Shown one piece after another: positions 35,593-45,306 of a stretch of 53,843 nucleotides of DNA. The notes beneath the pieces were generated by a model. That model was not told the DNA's origin, made no database searches, and saw only the letters and a program-made list of their open reading frames with translations. The position numbers were made by a program, and so were the translations under genes. The stretch is taken from positions 1 to 53,843 of the forward strand of contig JAEFBA010000007.1 of the NCBI GenBank assembly GCA_016292145.1, written 5' to 3'. The first letter of the stretch is position 1. The number at the start of each line of letters is the position of its first letter. The stretch comes from Saccharofermentans sp. (lineage in GTDB: Bacteria > Bacillota > Clostridia > Saccharofermentanales > Saccharofermentanaceae).

Positions 35593-36525
35593 ATGCCTTT
35601 TTCGAGCGTCTTTTTATCAGAGATCGTAAAAGCCTATAACTTAGAGGTTGTTTACGATTCAGGAGATATCGAATCCAGGAGGATCTGCGTAGCCGACGTC
35701 ACAAGACCCGGCTTGCAGCTCGCCGGATATTACGATCACTTCGGTCCTGACCGAATCCAGATGATCGGCAACATGGAGCATGCATACTTAGACAACCTCT
35801 CTCCCGAAGAGAGGGCTAAGTCTGTATCCGCCCTGTTCGAAAAGAATATCCCTGCACTTATCGTAACCCGTGACCACAAGGTCCATAAGGAGATCTTAGA
35901 TGCTGCAAGAAAGTATCAGACTCCCGTATTAAGGACATCACAGGCTACTTCTGATTTCTCGTCCGAGCTCGTTAAGTTCCTTAAGATGGAGCTTGCTCCC
36001 CGTGTATCGATGCACGGCGTTCTTGTCGAGGTAAACGGTGAAGGTATCCTTATCCTGGGTGAGTCCGGCGTAGGTAAATCAGAGACCGCGCTCGAGATCG
36101 TAAAGAGAGGTCACAGACTTATCGCCGACGACCAGATCGAGATCCGCAAAGTGTCTGAGACAACGCTCCTGGGCAGGGCTCCGGACGTTATCAAGCACCT
36201 TATCGAGATCCGTGGTATCGGTATCTTAGACGTTAAGGAGCTCTACGGCGTATCTGCTGTCAAGCAGCAGGAGAACATCGACTTCGTAATCAACCTGGAG
36301 CTCTGGGACGAGAAGAAGACCTACGACAGATTAGGCCTTACCGAAGAGACTACTGATATCCTCGGCATCCAGGTTCCTTCAGTCACTATCCCTGTAGGAC
36401 CCGGACGTAACCTCGCGATCATCGTTGAGGCAGCAGCTATCAACTACAGAGTAAAGAAGATGGGCTACAATGCAGCTCAGGATCTCGTATCCAGAGTATT
36501 CCCCGGAAAGTCTTTGGATGGCTGA
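35593..36525 (+). CDS. hprK: HPr kinase/phosphorylase
   Basis: A 310-residue bifunctional enzyme that phosphorylates HPr on Ser46 and reverses this, setting carbon catabolite control in low-GC Gram-positives. Walker A is GESGVGKSETALE near 155, the catalytic region has RLIADDQIEI, and the family signature EIRGIGILDVKELYG is intact. The N-terminal domain (1-130) is present in full. GGAGG precedes the start. It is 34 bases behind the cellodextrin phosphorylase gene and overlaps murB by eight bases. Confidence 0.95.
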   Translation: MPFSSVFLSEIVKAYNLEVVYDSGDIESRRICVADVTRPGLQLAGYYDHFGPDRIQMIGNMEHAYLDNLSPEERAKSVSALFEKNIPALIVTRDHKVHKEILDAARKYQTPVLRTSQATSDFSSELVKFLKMELAPRVSMHGVLVEVNGEGILILGESGVGKSETALEIVKRGHRLIADDQIEIRKVSETTLLGRAPDVIKHLIEIRGIGILDVKELYGVSAVKQQENIDFVINLELWDEKKTYDRLGLTEETTDILGIQVPSVTIPVGPGRNLAIIVEAAAINYRVKKMGYNAAQDLVSRVFPGKSLDG

Positions 36526-37435
36526 TATCAACATACTCGAAAACGTCCCGCTTGCGGGATATTCAACCTTCAGATGCGGCGGTCCGGCAAAGTATTTTGC
36601 TGAGCCGGCGACAGGTGATGAGGTCGCAGGATTATTCAGACTGGCAGGAGAGATGAACTGGGACGTATTCGTCCTTGGCAACGGTTCCAACTGCCTTATT
36701 TCCGACGAAGGCTTTGACGGTCTCATAATAAGGATCGGCAGGAACATGAGCGAACTTAAGTCTGAAGAGCTTGAAGACGGCAGGGTAAAGATCACTGCCG
36801 GTGCAGGTCTGCCATTTGCAAGATTCGGAAATTACTGCACAGAGTTGTCACTTACAGGCGCCGAGTTCGCATGCGGCATTCCCGGTTCATGCGGCGGCGC
36901 TGTTTTCATGAATGCCGGCGCATATGGCGGCGAGACGAAGGACTTTGTGACCAAGGTCACATATTGGGACGGGGAGAGCATCCGCGACATAGAAGGAAGC
37001 GAATGCGGATTCGGTTACAGGACGAGCCTTTTTGAGAAGCTTAACAGCGAAGGCAAAACTGCTGTGATCCTGGGATTTGAAGCCGTCCTTTCCAAGGGCA
37101 ATAAGGATGAGATAACGGCTCTGGTCGATGATCTTCGCGCAAGAAGGACAGCGAGCCAGCCTTTGGATGTGCCTTCTGCGGGCTCGACTTTTAAGCGTCC
37201 GGAAGGATATTTTGCCGCAAAGCTCATTGAGGATGCCGGTCTTAAGGGATTTGCCTTAGATGATTCGGGCGCCCAGGTATCGCCCAAGCATGCGGGATTT
37301 GTTGTTAATAACGGAGGCACTGCCAGGGCTTCCGATGTTATGAGACTTATAGATTATGTGGTGGAAAAAGTTTTCGAGAATTCAGGCGTAAGGCTTGAGA
37401 AAGAAGTGAGACTGGTAGGTAACTTCGGAGGATAA
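36518..37435 (+). CDS. murB: UDP-N-acetylenolpyruvoylglucosamine reductase MurB
   Basis: A 305-residue FAD enzyme that reduces UDP-GlcNAc-enolpyruvate to UDP-MurNAc for peptidoglycan. FAD-binding motifs are FRCGGPAKYF, LGNGSNCLIS and GIPGSCGGAVFMNAGAYGGE; the catalytic Ser is in PSAGSTFKRP. It is the type IIb form without the extra loop. I chose ATG 36518 (MADINILEN), overlapping the hprK stop; the upstream frame runs inside hprK. Confidence 0.94.
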   Translation: MADINILENVPLAGYSTFRCGGPAKYFAEPATGDEVAGLFRLAGEMNWDVFVLGNGSNCLISDEGFDGLIIRIGRNMSELKSEELEDGRVKITAGAGLPFARFGNYCTELSLTGAEFACGIPGSCGGAVFMNAGAYGGETKDFVTKVTYWDGESIRDIEGSECGFGYRTSLFEKLNSEGKTAVILGFEAVLSKGNKDEITALVDDLRARRTASQPLDVPSAGSTFKRPEGYFAAKLIEDAGLKGFALDDSGAQVSPKHAGFVVNNGGTARASDVMRLIDYVVEKVFENSGVRLEKEVRLVGNFGG

Positions 37436-37437
37436 AG

Positions 37438-38343
37438 ATGGAACTGTTATTTCTGACGGGAATGAGCGGCGCGGGAAAGAGTGCCGCGGTCAGGTATTTG
37501 GAAGATTGCGGATATTTCTGCATGGATAATGTACCGCCCTATGTTTTGCCGGACCTTGTAAAGAGCTTCTTCAGAGGCAGGAACGGCGAGGGCTTCTCGA
37601 CTCCAAAACTTGCTTTTGTTGTCGACATAAGATCCCAGGAATATCTCGACGGTTTTGATGAGGCGCTTGCTCTTATCGATGAGGAAGTGGGATGCCCTTA
37701 CAAGGTCATTTTCCTTGAGGCATCTGACCAGGTGCTCATCAGCAGATACCAGCAGACAAGAAGAAAGCACCCTCTTGCTACAAAGACGGGCTCTCTTACG
37801 GAGGCTCTCTCGGAAGAGAGGAAGATGCTTGAGGATATAAGAGAGATAGCAACTGTCGTAGTTGATACCTCATTCATGACAGACTCCGAACTCTGCAATG
37901 CGATCGGAGAGATCATCAAGAGCGCTGACAGTCAGAGCATCCTCGTGGTCATCGAATCGTTCGGATTTAAGTACGGACTTCCCGTCGACTGCGATTACGT
38001 ATTCGACGTAAGATTTTTGCCTAACCCGTTCTATTTCCCTCAGATGAGGAATCTCACGGGTAAGGATGAAGCGGTCGCAACATATCTTGAAGGCTTCCCC
38101 GAGACGGCTGAATTCAATTACATGACGTCCGAACTCTTAAGATTCGTAATTCCTTTCTATGAGAAAGAGGGAAAAGGCAGCGTCCACATCGGAATCGGCT
38201 GCACCGGCGGAAGACACAGATCGGTTTACTGTGCAGAGACGGTCTCGAAAATGCTGGCCGAAAGAGGCATCAAGAGCATAATCTCCCACAGGGATATCGA
38301 TAAAGAGCCCCACAGATATACAAAGAAGGCGGAAGAGGACTAA
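37438..38343 (+). CDS. rapZ: RNase adapter/nucleotide-binding protein RapZ
   Basis: A 301-residue protein of the RapZ/YvcJ family with Walker A GMSGAGKSAAVR at the N-terminus and the C-terminal RapZ signature HIGIGCTGGRHRSV. In Gram-negatives RapZ controls GlmZ RNA decay and amino-sugar synthesis; in Firmicutes YvcJ binds GTP and affects competence and cell wall. GGAGG precedes the ATG, two bases after murB. Confidence 0.93.
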   Translation: MELLFLTGMSGAGKSAAVRYLEDCGYFCMDNVPPYVLPDLVKSFFRGRNGEGFSTPKLAFVVDIRSQEYLDGFDEALALIDEEVGCPYKVIFLEASDQVLISRYQQTRRKHPLATKTGSLTEALSEERKMLEDIREIATVVVDTSFMTDSELCNAIGEIIKSADSQSILVVIESFGFKYGLPVDCDYVFDVRFLPNPFYFPQMRNLTGKDEAVATYLEGFPETAEFNYMTSELLRFVIPFYEKEGKGSVHIGIGCTGGRHRSVYCAETVSKMLAERGIKSIISHRDIDKEPHRYTKKAEED

Positions 38344-39201
38344 ATGGACGACAGCTTTTCTGTCAAAGTCAAGCTTGAGACGGCGACAAATGCCGTAAAA
38401 AAGCCTGTCCAGAGGCAGACGGCTCTCTGCGGCCTGTTCTTGAGCCAGAGCAGCGTAAAAGGGTCAGCCAAGGTTATCAGGATCCCCGAAAGGCTCGCTG
38501 AACTGACGGTAAAGCTTTTCGAGGCTGAGAACATAGAATGCACCTATTCAAAAGGTAAGATTATTTTAAAAGATATATATTCCTCTAATCTCTGGGAGCG
38601 GTGCGAAGAACTCTTATCCGGTTTTGCGAACGGCGACCTGTCCGTTGAGGATGCCAGGAGATTCTTAAGAGGAGCTTTCTGGGGATGCGGATACTGCTCC
38701 GATCCTTCCAACGGCTACAGAATAGAATTCGTTGTAAAGGAAGCGGAGAATGCGACCCTCATATCGGCAGCTTTGGACGTCCTGTCCATAAAGCATGTCA
38801 GGGCCCAGAGAAAAGATTCTTATTCACTGTATTTTAAGAACGGAGACGACGTCTCCGACTTCCTAAGCTATATCGGAAGCCCTTCGGCAATGATGGAATT
38901 TGAGAATGTCCGTGCCGAAAAGGACGTAAACAGCAAGGTCACGAGGACCGTCAACTGTGATGAGGGCAACTCCAAAAGACAGGCTGAAGCTGCCGCAGCA
39001 AGGAACGAACTTATTGCCAAAGTCATGGCTTCCGGACTTGCAAGCAAGCTTGCACCCGAGCTTCGTGAAGCTGCTAAAGCGCACATGGAGAACCCCGGTG
39101 CATCGCTTGCCGAGCTCGGAGCGATGATGGACCCTCCGATTGGAAAATCAGGCATGAGACACCGCCTTGATAAGATAGCGGAATTCGCAAACAGCCTGTA
39201 G
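38344..39201 (+). CDS. whiA: DNA-binding protein WhiA
   Basis: A 285-residue WhiA/YvcL homologue: an N-terminal LAGLIDADG-derived domain (about 1-190, FLRGAFWGCGYCSDPSNGY) and a C-terminal helix-turn-helix domain (about 200-285, ENPGASLAELGAMMDPPIGKSGM split here, ending HRLDKIAEF). It is linked to cell division and sporulation control. It begins at the base after the rapZ stop. The gene usually found between rapZ and whiA, yvcK, is missing. Confidence 0.93.
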   Translation: MDDSFSVKVKLETATNAVKKPVQRQTALCGLFLSQSSVKGSAKVIRIPERLAELTVKLFEAENIECTYSKGKIILKDIYSSNLWERCEELLSGFANGDLSVEDARRFLRGAFWGCGYCSDPSNGYRIEFVVKEAENATLISAALDVLSIKHVRAQRKDSYSLYFKNGDDVSDFLSYIGSPSAMMEFENVRAEKDVNSKVTRTVNCDEGNSKRQAEAAAARNELIAKVMASGLASKLAPELREAAKAHMENPGASLAELGAMMDPPIGKSGMRHRLDKIAEFANSL

Positions 39202-39260
39202 GTTTTTGTCAAAAAATCCTTATTTTATTAAGCGTTCAAGGGTTGTTTGACACTCAAAGT

Positions 39261-39289
39261 TTGAGATTAAATTACAGCCGTGTTACAAT
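39261..39289 (+). promoter_or_regulatory. Sigma-70-type promoter
   Basis: TTGAGA at 39261-39266, a 17-base spacer and TACAAT at 39284-39289, 40 bases before the beta-propeller protein gene. Confidence 0.6.
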
Positions 39290-39329
39290 AAGCGTTAACT
39301 TTTGAGAAAGGAACAATGCGAGGGGTATT

Positions 39330-41210
39330 ATGAAGCGCGGTGACCAATACATCGAGCCTGATAATAGTTATTACAGACCGTCAAGAGACCCTAATGAAGG
39401 CACCATGACTCTGGTTGTCGTGATCACGCTTCTGTTCGTCTGTCTTACGGGCGTTCTTGCAGCTGTCTACTTTAAGAAGATCACCACCAAAGAGACCCTG
39501 GCTAATATCGATGTCACTGACCAGTCCGGTTACATATCGATCGCATCTCCGACCCCCACACCGATTCCTCCGATCGAACCTTACCAGAACCCTATCCTTT
39601 ATCCCGGACTTGCAGCGGTAAGGATCAATGCCGAGCTTGCGATAGACAGTAAAGCAAATCCTGCTGCCAGAGGCATCACCCAGACAATAATGAAGAACAG
39701 GCAGTTCGTTGAAGGCGATTTCGTAAGAGAGAAGCCTATCTATATGCCTGATCCGGTATTCTACGGATCTATCCCCGGAATATTTACATACAGAGGCAAC
39801 AACTTCAGAAACTGCGCATCCTTCGGTTATACGAACATATACAGAGGCGCGCTGACACAAAGATGGGAATTCACCGGCATAGGCAAAAAGCTTGCCTCGA
39901 CACAGAACTTCGAATGGTCCGGTGTAAGGTGGACAGGTCAGCCCCTGGTTGCAGAGTGGCCTCTGGAAGCCCGTGCACATATGAACCTCACGGATTTTGC
40001 CAAGAACCAGCAGGTATTAAGAGAAGTTATAATCGCTGCCCTTGACGGCAAGATCTACTTCTTCAATATCCTGAACGGCGAGAAGACGAGAGAACCGATC
40101 AATGTCGGCGCATCCATCAAGGGAACGCCCGCTCTTGACCCGAGAGGCTATCCTATCATCTATGTTGGCCAGACGGACAACAACGGCGGAACGAATTTCG
40201 GTCTTTACGCATATTCGCTCCTCGACGGTTCGCTCCTCTTTATGTATGACGGTTCTGATGACGGCGCTTACAGATCCAACTGGAACGCCTTCGACTCATC
40301 ACCTCTTATCGACGGCGCTACGGATACGCTTATCTGGCCTTGCGAGAACGGTTACATCTACACGTTCGACCTTAATACGAATTACAACGCTGCTGCAGGC
40401 ACCCTCTCCATGAGTCCTGTAGTAACGGGTTACAAGTACATGTTCAATGACAACGTAAGTTCACGTATGGGCGTAGAGAGTTCCATCGCTGTATATGGCA
40501 ATTACGGTTATTTCATGGACAACACGCAGAACCTCTGCTGCCTTGACCTCAACACATTTAAGATGGTCTGGACAAGGGTTGTTGGCGATGATTCGGACGT
40601 TACTCCGATAGTCAACGAGGAGAACGGCATTCCTTATGTTTACATCGGAACCGAGGTAGATAACCAGAGCGGATTGGGCGAACAGACCGGTGCCGCATAT
40701 GTCTATAAGTTCAACGGACTTACCGGCGAGCAGATCTGGCAGACATCCCAGTCATGCTATACGTTCAACGGCGAATCTTCCGATAACGACCAGAGCGGCG
40801 GATGCTTCGGCAACCCCATTATGGGCAAGGGAAAGATCTCCAATCTCGTAATATTCTCTTTTAGTATGACAAGTGGCCTTGCAAGCGGCAATAAACTTGT
40901 GGCATATGACAAGGATTTGGGTACCAGGGTTTGGGAATATAATATGAACATCTATTCGTACAGCTCACCTGTTGATTTCTACGATCAGGAGGGGCACGCA
41001 TACATAATCATCTGCGACTCGATCGGACAGATCCACATGATCAACGCAGAAGACGGAAAGAGAATTACATATATACAGACCAAGAGGAACCTCGGAAAAC
41101 AGGATCAGACCTCCTCAGGCGTTTGTATCGAAGCTTCTCCGATCGTTTATGAAGGTATGCTTGTCGTAGGAACAACATCCGGAAGCATTTTCGGAATAGC
41201 GGTTGAGTAA
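39330..41210 (+). CDS. Membrane-anchored PQQ-type beta-propeller protein
   Basis: A 626-residue protein. A cytoplasmic N-terminal stretch (about 1-26) precedes one membrane helix (TLVVVITLLFVCLTGVLA, about 27-46) and a Pro/Thr linker (PTPTPIPP). The rest is extracellular and shows repeated blades with YAYSLLDGS, GYIYTFDL, KFNGLTGEQIW and GTTSGSIFGIAV, as in PQQ-binding-like/BamB-type propellers. Such proteins usually act as scaffolds or sensors; no PQQ enzyme residues can be identified. The next gene follows after nine bases with its own AAGGAG site. Confidence 0.8.
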   Translation: MKRGDQYIEPDNSYYRPSRDPNEGTMTLVVVITLLFVCLTGVLAAVYFKKITTKETLANIDVTDQSGYISIASPTPTPIPPIEPYQNPILYPGLAAVRINAELAIDSKANPAARGITQTIMKNRQFVEGDFVREKPIYMPDPVFYGSIPGIFTYRGNNFRNCASFGYTNIYRGALTQRWEFTGIGKKLASTQNFEWSGVRWTGQPLVAEWPLEARAHMNLTDFAKNQQVLREVIIAALDGKIYFFNILNGEKTREPINVGASIKGTPALDPRGYPIIYVGQTDNNGGTNFGLYAYSLLDGSLLFMYDGSDDGAYRSNWNAFDSSPLIDGATDTLIWPCENGYIYTFDLNTNYNAAAGTLSMSPVVTGYKYMFNDNVSSRMGVESSIAVYGNYGYFMDNTQNLCCLDLNTFKMVWTRVVGDDSDVTPIVNEENGIPYVYIGTEVDNQSGLGEQTGAAYVYKFNGLTGEQIWQTSQSCYTFNGESSDNDQSGGCFGNPIMGKGKISNLVIFSFSMTSGLASGNKLVAYDKDLGTRVWEYNMNIYSYSSPVDFYDQEGHAYIIICDSIGQIHMINAEDGKRITYIQTKRNLGKQDQTSSGVCIEASPIVYEGMLVVGTTSGSIFGIAVE

Positions 41211-41219
41211 GGAGCAATA

Positions 41220-41630
41220 ATGGACTACAAAAAGGCATACGGATCCATAGCGGTTTTAGAGGTCGAGATAAGGACCTTTGCAAATGAGGGTTATGCGGTG
41301 AAGTATGATTTTGGTCGCAAAGTGATCTCCTGGCGTGACAATTACATGTGGAATAATAATTTCACCAGATCCATCAGCGACGATAAGATGGCTCTTATCA
41401 AGGAGAAACTCCCGGAATCAGGAATGCTTGAGTGGATGAAGGGCTATGAGCTGGGCATGACCGAAGAATTCGGCGACAAGACCGCGGTGCCGGGTGAGTG
41501 GAGCATTAAGGTCGAGTTCGATGACAAGACCAGGTTCGTGTCAGGCGCGGAACAGCATTTCCCCAAGAAATGGAAAAACCTTAAGACCCTGATCGAGCAG
41601 ACGACGGGATGCAGTTTCTTATTAAGATAA
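41220..41630 (+). CDS. Small soluble protein, unknown
   Basis: A 136-residue protein rich in charged and aromatic residues, without signal or membrane segments. Segments like VKYDFGRKVISWRD, GEWSIKVEFDDKTRFVSGAEQHFPKKW suggest a compact alpha/beta domain. I recognise no family. It has a clear AAGGAG site, is probably co-transcribed with the propeller gene and is followed by a terminator. Confidence 0.65.
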   Translation: MDYKKAYGSIAVLEVEIRTFANEGYAVKYDFGRKVISWRDNYMWNNNFTRSISDDKMALIKEKLPESGMLEWMKGYELGMTEEFGDKTAVPGEWSIKVEFDDKTRFVSGAEQHFPKKWKNLKTLIEQTTGCSFLLR

Positions 41631-41658
41631 AGCAAAATTGGTGTATTTAGAGTTTGGC

Positions 41659-41684
41659 AGCAGGCGTGGGGCCTGCTTTTTATT
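41659..41684 (+). terminator. Rho-independent terminator
   Basis: AGCAGGC, a GTGGG loop and GCCTGCT form a perfect 7-bp stem followed by TTTTATT, 28 bases after the small unknown gene. Confidence 0.85.
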
Positions 41685-41777
41685 ATTTATATAGTCGGTT
41701 TTGCTCAGATGTGATAAAATTCATTAGTATGTCCGAATCTCGAGTTCGGGAATGTAAAGAACTAAGGAGTCTTTGAT

Positions 41778-42386
41778 TTGGATTATCTGGAAGGATTGTT
41801 ACTTGGTAGATTATGGAGCGATACGGATTATGAGAACCGTAAGCATTTCGGTTTATTTATCCTGTATGGCCTTTTTGTTGATGCGATAATCCTTTACATT
41901 TACATACTTGAGAGAGGTTTTCTGGGGATCGGCAACATCGGACCCATCCATATTGCCGTTTTCGTGCTTCTCTTCCTCGCAAATCCTTTGATCTGCTTCA
42001 GATATTACCGAATGCCCTGGTGGGGCAAGATAATGATTTTACTTGTAAAGATCTTCAAGTCTTATCTGATCATCAGCTATACCGTCAGTCTGATCCTTCC
42101 CAGACTCAGCGTAAGGGTAGACGATCTTCAGGATTACTTGATCAGTTATCTCAACTTAACGCTTGAGAAATATACGGAGAAATTTGCGGCAACGGTCGGC
42201 TCTTTCTCGACTGTTGTAGGGGTTCTTGCCGGCGGCGTACACGTTGTAGGAACGGTATTGCTCTTCGCTTTGGCATTTATCGTTATCCCGAGCCTTATCT
42301 TCCTGGCTGTGAAGTTCGTCCAGCTGGCATGGGACTGGGTCGTAAATATGCTCATCATCAAGAGGTTTTTCCCTCAGAGAAAATAA
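41778..42386 (+). CDS. Polytopic membrane protein, unknown
   Basis: A 202-residue protein with about five hydrophobic segments, an Arg/Tyr-rich loop after the second (FRYYRMPWWGK) and a Gly-rich stretch (VVGVLAGGVHVVGTV). The start is TTG 41778, nine bases after GGAG; no in-frame ATG lies near. It leads a run of closely spaced genes to alr and may belong to the same transcript. No family recognised. Confidence 0.65.
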   Translation: MDYLEGLLLGRLWSDTDYENRKHFGLFILYGLFVDAIILYIYILERGFLGIGNIGPIHIAVFVLLFLANPLICFRYYRMPWWGKIMILLVKIFKSYLIISYTVSLILPRLSVRVDDLQDYLISYLNLTLEKYTEKFAATVGSFSTVVGVLAGGVHVVGTVLLFALAFIVIPSLIFLAVKFVQLAWDWVVNMLIIKRFFPQRK

Positions 42387-42405
42387 GGAGCTTTAAGGAG
42401 GCTAT

Positions 42406-43416
42406 ATGGCAGAGCTTAGAGACAGAATAGACATAACAGTTGAAGAGCTCGAGGAATCCCTCGGTGCCGTCAGGCTTCCGCGCTTCATCGCAGAATCCGA
42501 GAAGAGCTTTGTAGGAAGGATAGATTCCATCTGTGATGAGATCTGTTCCGATACGAGCAAGAGAGCGATATTCGTTTCAGGTCCTACTTCATCCGGAAAG
42601 ACGACCTTTACTTTAAGGCTTTCCAAGATGATCAACAGCAGGGGAAGAAAGGCTGTTCACCTATCCCTTGACGATTACTACAACATCAAGGAAGTAAAGT
42701 GCGACAAGGACGGCAGGCCCGACTTTGAGACGATCGATGCGTTGGATGTAGAGAGGATCCAGAGGGATATCAAGGCTCTCCTTGACGGACAGACCGTGAT
42801 CCCGCCGTTCTTTGATTTCAACGTAAGAAAGCAGATGGAGGGTGACCCTTCAAGTGCAATCTGTCTTGGTGATGACGGCGTTCTCGTCGTAGAGGGTCTT
42901 CACGGATTATCCCCAAGGATCTCCGGAGAATGTCCTTCCGATAAGTGCTCAAAGGTATTCATCATGCCTTACGGCAATGTTTACTGCGATTCAAAGCTGA
43001 TGGACAGCAACGAGATAAGACTTTTAAGAAGGATAATCAGGGACTACCGTCACAGAAGCGCGCATGCTCTTGCGACGATCGATTACTGGCCGATGATCCA
43101 GAAGTCCGAAGAAAAGTATTACGAAGAATATCTTACAAGTGCCGACTATCACGTTAATTCGTTTCTGGCTTATGAGAGCCTGATAGTCGCACCCATGGCA
43201 ATGGGAGATATCAGCGAAGCATTAGACCAGGCGCTTAAGGGCTCGATCGAACCTTCAGTATTCATGGAGAAGTCGCCTTCGGGCAAACCGTTTGCAGACC
43301 TCTCGTCAGCACTTGTAAAGGCAAATAAACTCATGGGACATCTGGGAAAGATCCCGGTAATAAGTCCCGATCAGGTTCCGGCTGAATCCATACTGAACGA
43401 ATTCATCGGATCCTAG
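42406..43416 (+). CDS. Uridine kinase-like nucleoside kinase (P-loop)
   Basis: A 336-residue kinase of the uridine kinase/phosphoribulokinase family. The P-loop is FVSGPTSSGKTT near 55-66, followed by LSLDDYYN with the catalytic Asp region, PDFETIDALDVERI, and VLVVEGLHGLSP. Clostridial homologues of this type often carry an N-terminal TGS domain, which is not present here; about 50 residues precede the P-loop instead. It likely phosphorylates a nucleoside in the cytoplasm. It has GGAGG and precedes metA by 29 bases. Confidence 0.82.
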   Translation: MAELRDRIDITVEELEESLGAVRLPRFIAESEKSFVGRIDSICDEICSDTSKRAIFVSGPTSSGKTTFTLRLSKMINSRGRKAVHLSLDDYYNIKEVKCDKDGRPDFETIDALDVERIQRDIKALLDGQTVIPPFFDFNVRKQMEGDPSSAICLGDDGVLVVEGLHGLSPRISGECPSDKCSKVFIMPYGNVYCDSKLMDSNEIRLLRRIIRDYRHRSAHALATIDYWPMIQKSEEKYYEEYLTSADYHVNSFLAYESLIVAPMAMGDISEALDQALKGSIEPSVFMEKSPSGKPFADLSSALVKANKLMGHLGKIPVISPDQVPAESILNEFIGS

Positions 43417-43445
43417 TTTTCGAAAACAGATAAGGAGGCATAAAA

Positions 43446-44420
43446 ATGCCTATCAGAATAGCAGACAATCTTCCGGCAAGGCACATCCTTGAACAGGAAA
43501 GAATATTCGTTATGGAGGAGAACAGGGCCCTGTCCCAGGATATAAGACCTATCAGGATCCTTATCCTCAATCTCATGCCCGACAAATCCACGACGGAGAC
43601 ACAGCTCCTCAGAGCTCTGTCCAATTCGCCGATCCAGGTTGATGTCGAGCTTATCTTTACAGAGACACACCAGTCGAAGCATACTCCTGCCGAGCATCTC
43701 TTAAAGTTCTACAAGACTTTCTCCGAGATAAAAGAGGAATTTTTCGACGGCATGATCATCACGGGTGCTCCCATAGAGAAGCTTCCTTTTGAAGAGGTCG
43801 ATTACTGGCCCGAATTAGTCGAGATAATGGAGTGGAGCAAGACCCATGTCTATTCGACGCTTCATCTTTGCTGGGGCGCTTTTGCAGGCCTTTATTATCA
43901 TTACGGCATTCCGAAGATCGTATTGGACAAGAAGGTGTTCGGCGTTTTCGAGCACTCGATGACATGGTCAAGACCCGTTAAGCTCTTCAGAGGCTTTGAC
44001 GATATCTTCTATGTGCCCCATTCACGTTATACGGAAGTAAGGCGCGAAGACGTCGAGAAGAGATCCGACTTAAGGATCCTCTCCGAATCCGAAGAATGCG
44101 GCATCTATGCAATATCGGATCTTCACGGAAGACAGTTCTTCATCACAGGCCATTCCGAGTACGACAAGGATACTCTGGACAGGGAATATAAGAGAGACAT
44201 GGCGGCAGGCTTAGGCGATGTCGATGTCCCGAAGAACTACTACATCGATGACGATCCTTCGAAGGGCCCCCTTCTCAGATGGAGGTCTTCAGCAACTTTA
44301 ATGTATACAAACTGGCTCAACTACTACGTATATCAGGAGACTCCTTTCGATATCAGCTCGATCAGGAGTATCCGCAACGAAGACTTGGAGCCCAACAGAG
44401 ACCTGGAGAAAAATGGCTGA
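43446..44420 (+). CDS. metA: Homoserine O-acetyltransferase (MetA type)
   Basis: A 324-residue MetA-family acyltransferase that activates homoserine for methionine synthesis. The catalytic Cys142 is in [10 protein letters not shown], and His236/Glu238 lie in ITGHSEYD. Residue 111 is Glu (TGAPIE); in this family Glu at 111 goes with acetyl-CoA use and Gly with succinyl-CoA, so acetyltransferase is predicted despite the succinyltransferase label often given. Strong GGAGG site. It overlaps nnrD by eight bases. Confidence 0.92.
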   Translation: MPIRIADNLPARHILEQERIFVMEENRALSQDIRPIRILILNLMPDKSTTETQLLRALSNSPIQVDVELIFTETHQSKHTPAEHLLKFYKTFSEIKEEFFDGMIITGAPIEKLPFEEVDYWPELVEIMEWSKTHVYSTLHLCWGAFAGLYYHYGIPKIVLDKKVFGVFEHSMTWSRPVKLFRGFDDIFYVPHSRYTEVRREDVEKRSDLRILSESEECGIYAISDLHGRQFFITGHSEYDKDTLDREYKRDMAAGLGDVDVPKNYYIDDDPSKGPLLRWRSSATLMYTNWLNYYVYQETPFDISSIRSIRNEDLEPNRDLEKNG

Positions 44421-45306
44421 TACTGTTTACCTGAGCAAAGAACTGATATCGGGATTTGAACCCCAAAGACCTGATAACGGACATAAGAACACTTTCGGGA
44501 CCGCGCTTATCTGTGCAGGTTCGGAATACATGTCCGGCGCTGCGGTTATGGCAGCGGGCGCCGCATTAAGATCAGGCACAGGTCTTGTCAGGGTATTCTC
44601 AGAAGAAAAGACACTTGATGCCGTAAGGGTCAACGAGCCCTGTGCGCTTCTGGCTTTAAGACCTTCCGAGACAGCAGATCTCTTAAGAAAGGCAAAAGAG
44701 CTCTGCAAGAACTCTTCTGCTGTCCTGATCGGATCGGGTATCCCTGAAGATTATAAGGACATGGAGGCTCTGACTGCCCGTTTTATTGAGAATGCGGCAG
44801 GGCTGGTGCTTGATGCAGGCGCGCTTACCGGTAAGCCCGATGTGTTGGACAGGCTTGCTTCGGGACTTAAGGCGAGGGAGAATCCTGCAGTCATAACTCC
44901 TCACATAGGAGAATTTGCAAGGCTCTTAAGGCTTTCTAATTCCGAAGTCATCGAAAAGGCTGAGGAGCTTTCATTAAGTTTTGCAAAAGACAACAACTGC
45001 GTTGTAGTTCTTAAGAATGCCAGGACTCATATCGCCACACCTGACGGAAAGCTCTTTGTTAACGATGCCGCTAACAGCGGACTTGCCAAGGGCGGTTCGG
45101 GTGATGTCCTTGCAGGACTCATCACAGGATTCCTGGCTCAGGGCATGGAGGCTTACAAAGCAGCTTGCTCTGCTGTTTACATCCACTCCAAAGCGGGTGA
45201 GGCGGCAGCAGATGAGATCGGAACCAGGGCAATGCTTCCGGCAGATCTTATAGTATATTTGCCCGGCGCTTATGACGATGCCGGATGGGGACAGGCAGAT
45301 GAGTGA
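44413..45306 (+). CDS. nnrD: NAD(P)H-hydrate dehydratase (NnrD)
   Basis: A 297-residue ribokinase-fold enzyme that repairs hydrated NAD(P)H. Motifs are [26 protein letters not shown] and the anion-hole [17 protein letters not shown]. Only the kinase-fold dehydratase domain is present; the epimerase domain often fused to it (NnrE) is absent. It overlaps both metA and alr. Confidence 0.9.
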   Translation: MADTVYLSKELISGFEPQRPDNGHKNTFGTALICAGSEYMSGAAVMAAGAALRSGTGLVRVFSEEKTLDAVRVNEPCALLALRPSETADLLRKAKELCKNSSAVLIGSGIPEDYKDMEALTARFIENAAGLVLDAGALTGKPDVLDRLASGLKARENPAVITPHIGEFARLLRLSNSEVIEKAEELSLSFAKDNNCVVVLKNARTHIATPDGKLFVNDAANSGLAKGGSGDVLAGLITGFLAQGMEAYKAACSAVYIHSKAGEAAADEIGTRAMLPADLIVYLPGAYDDAGWGQADE

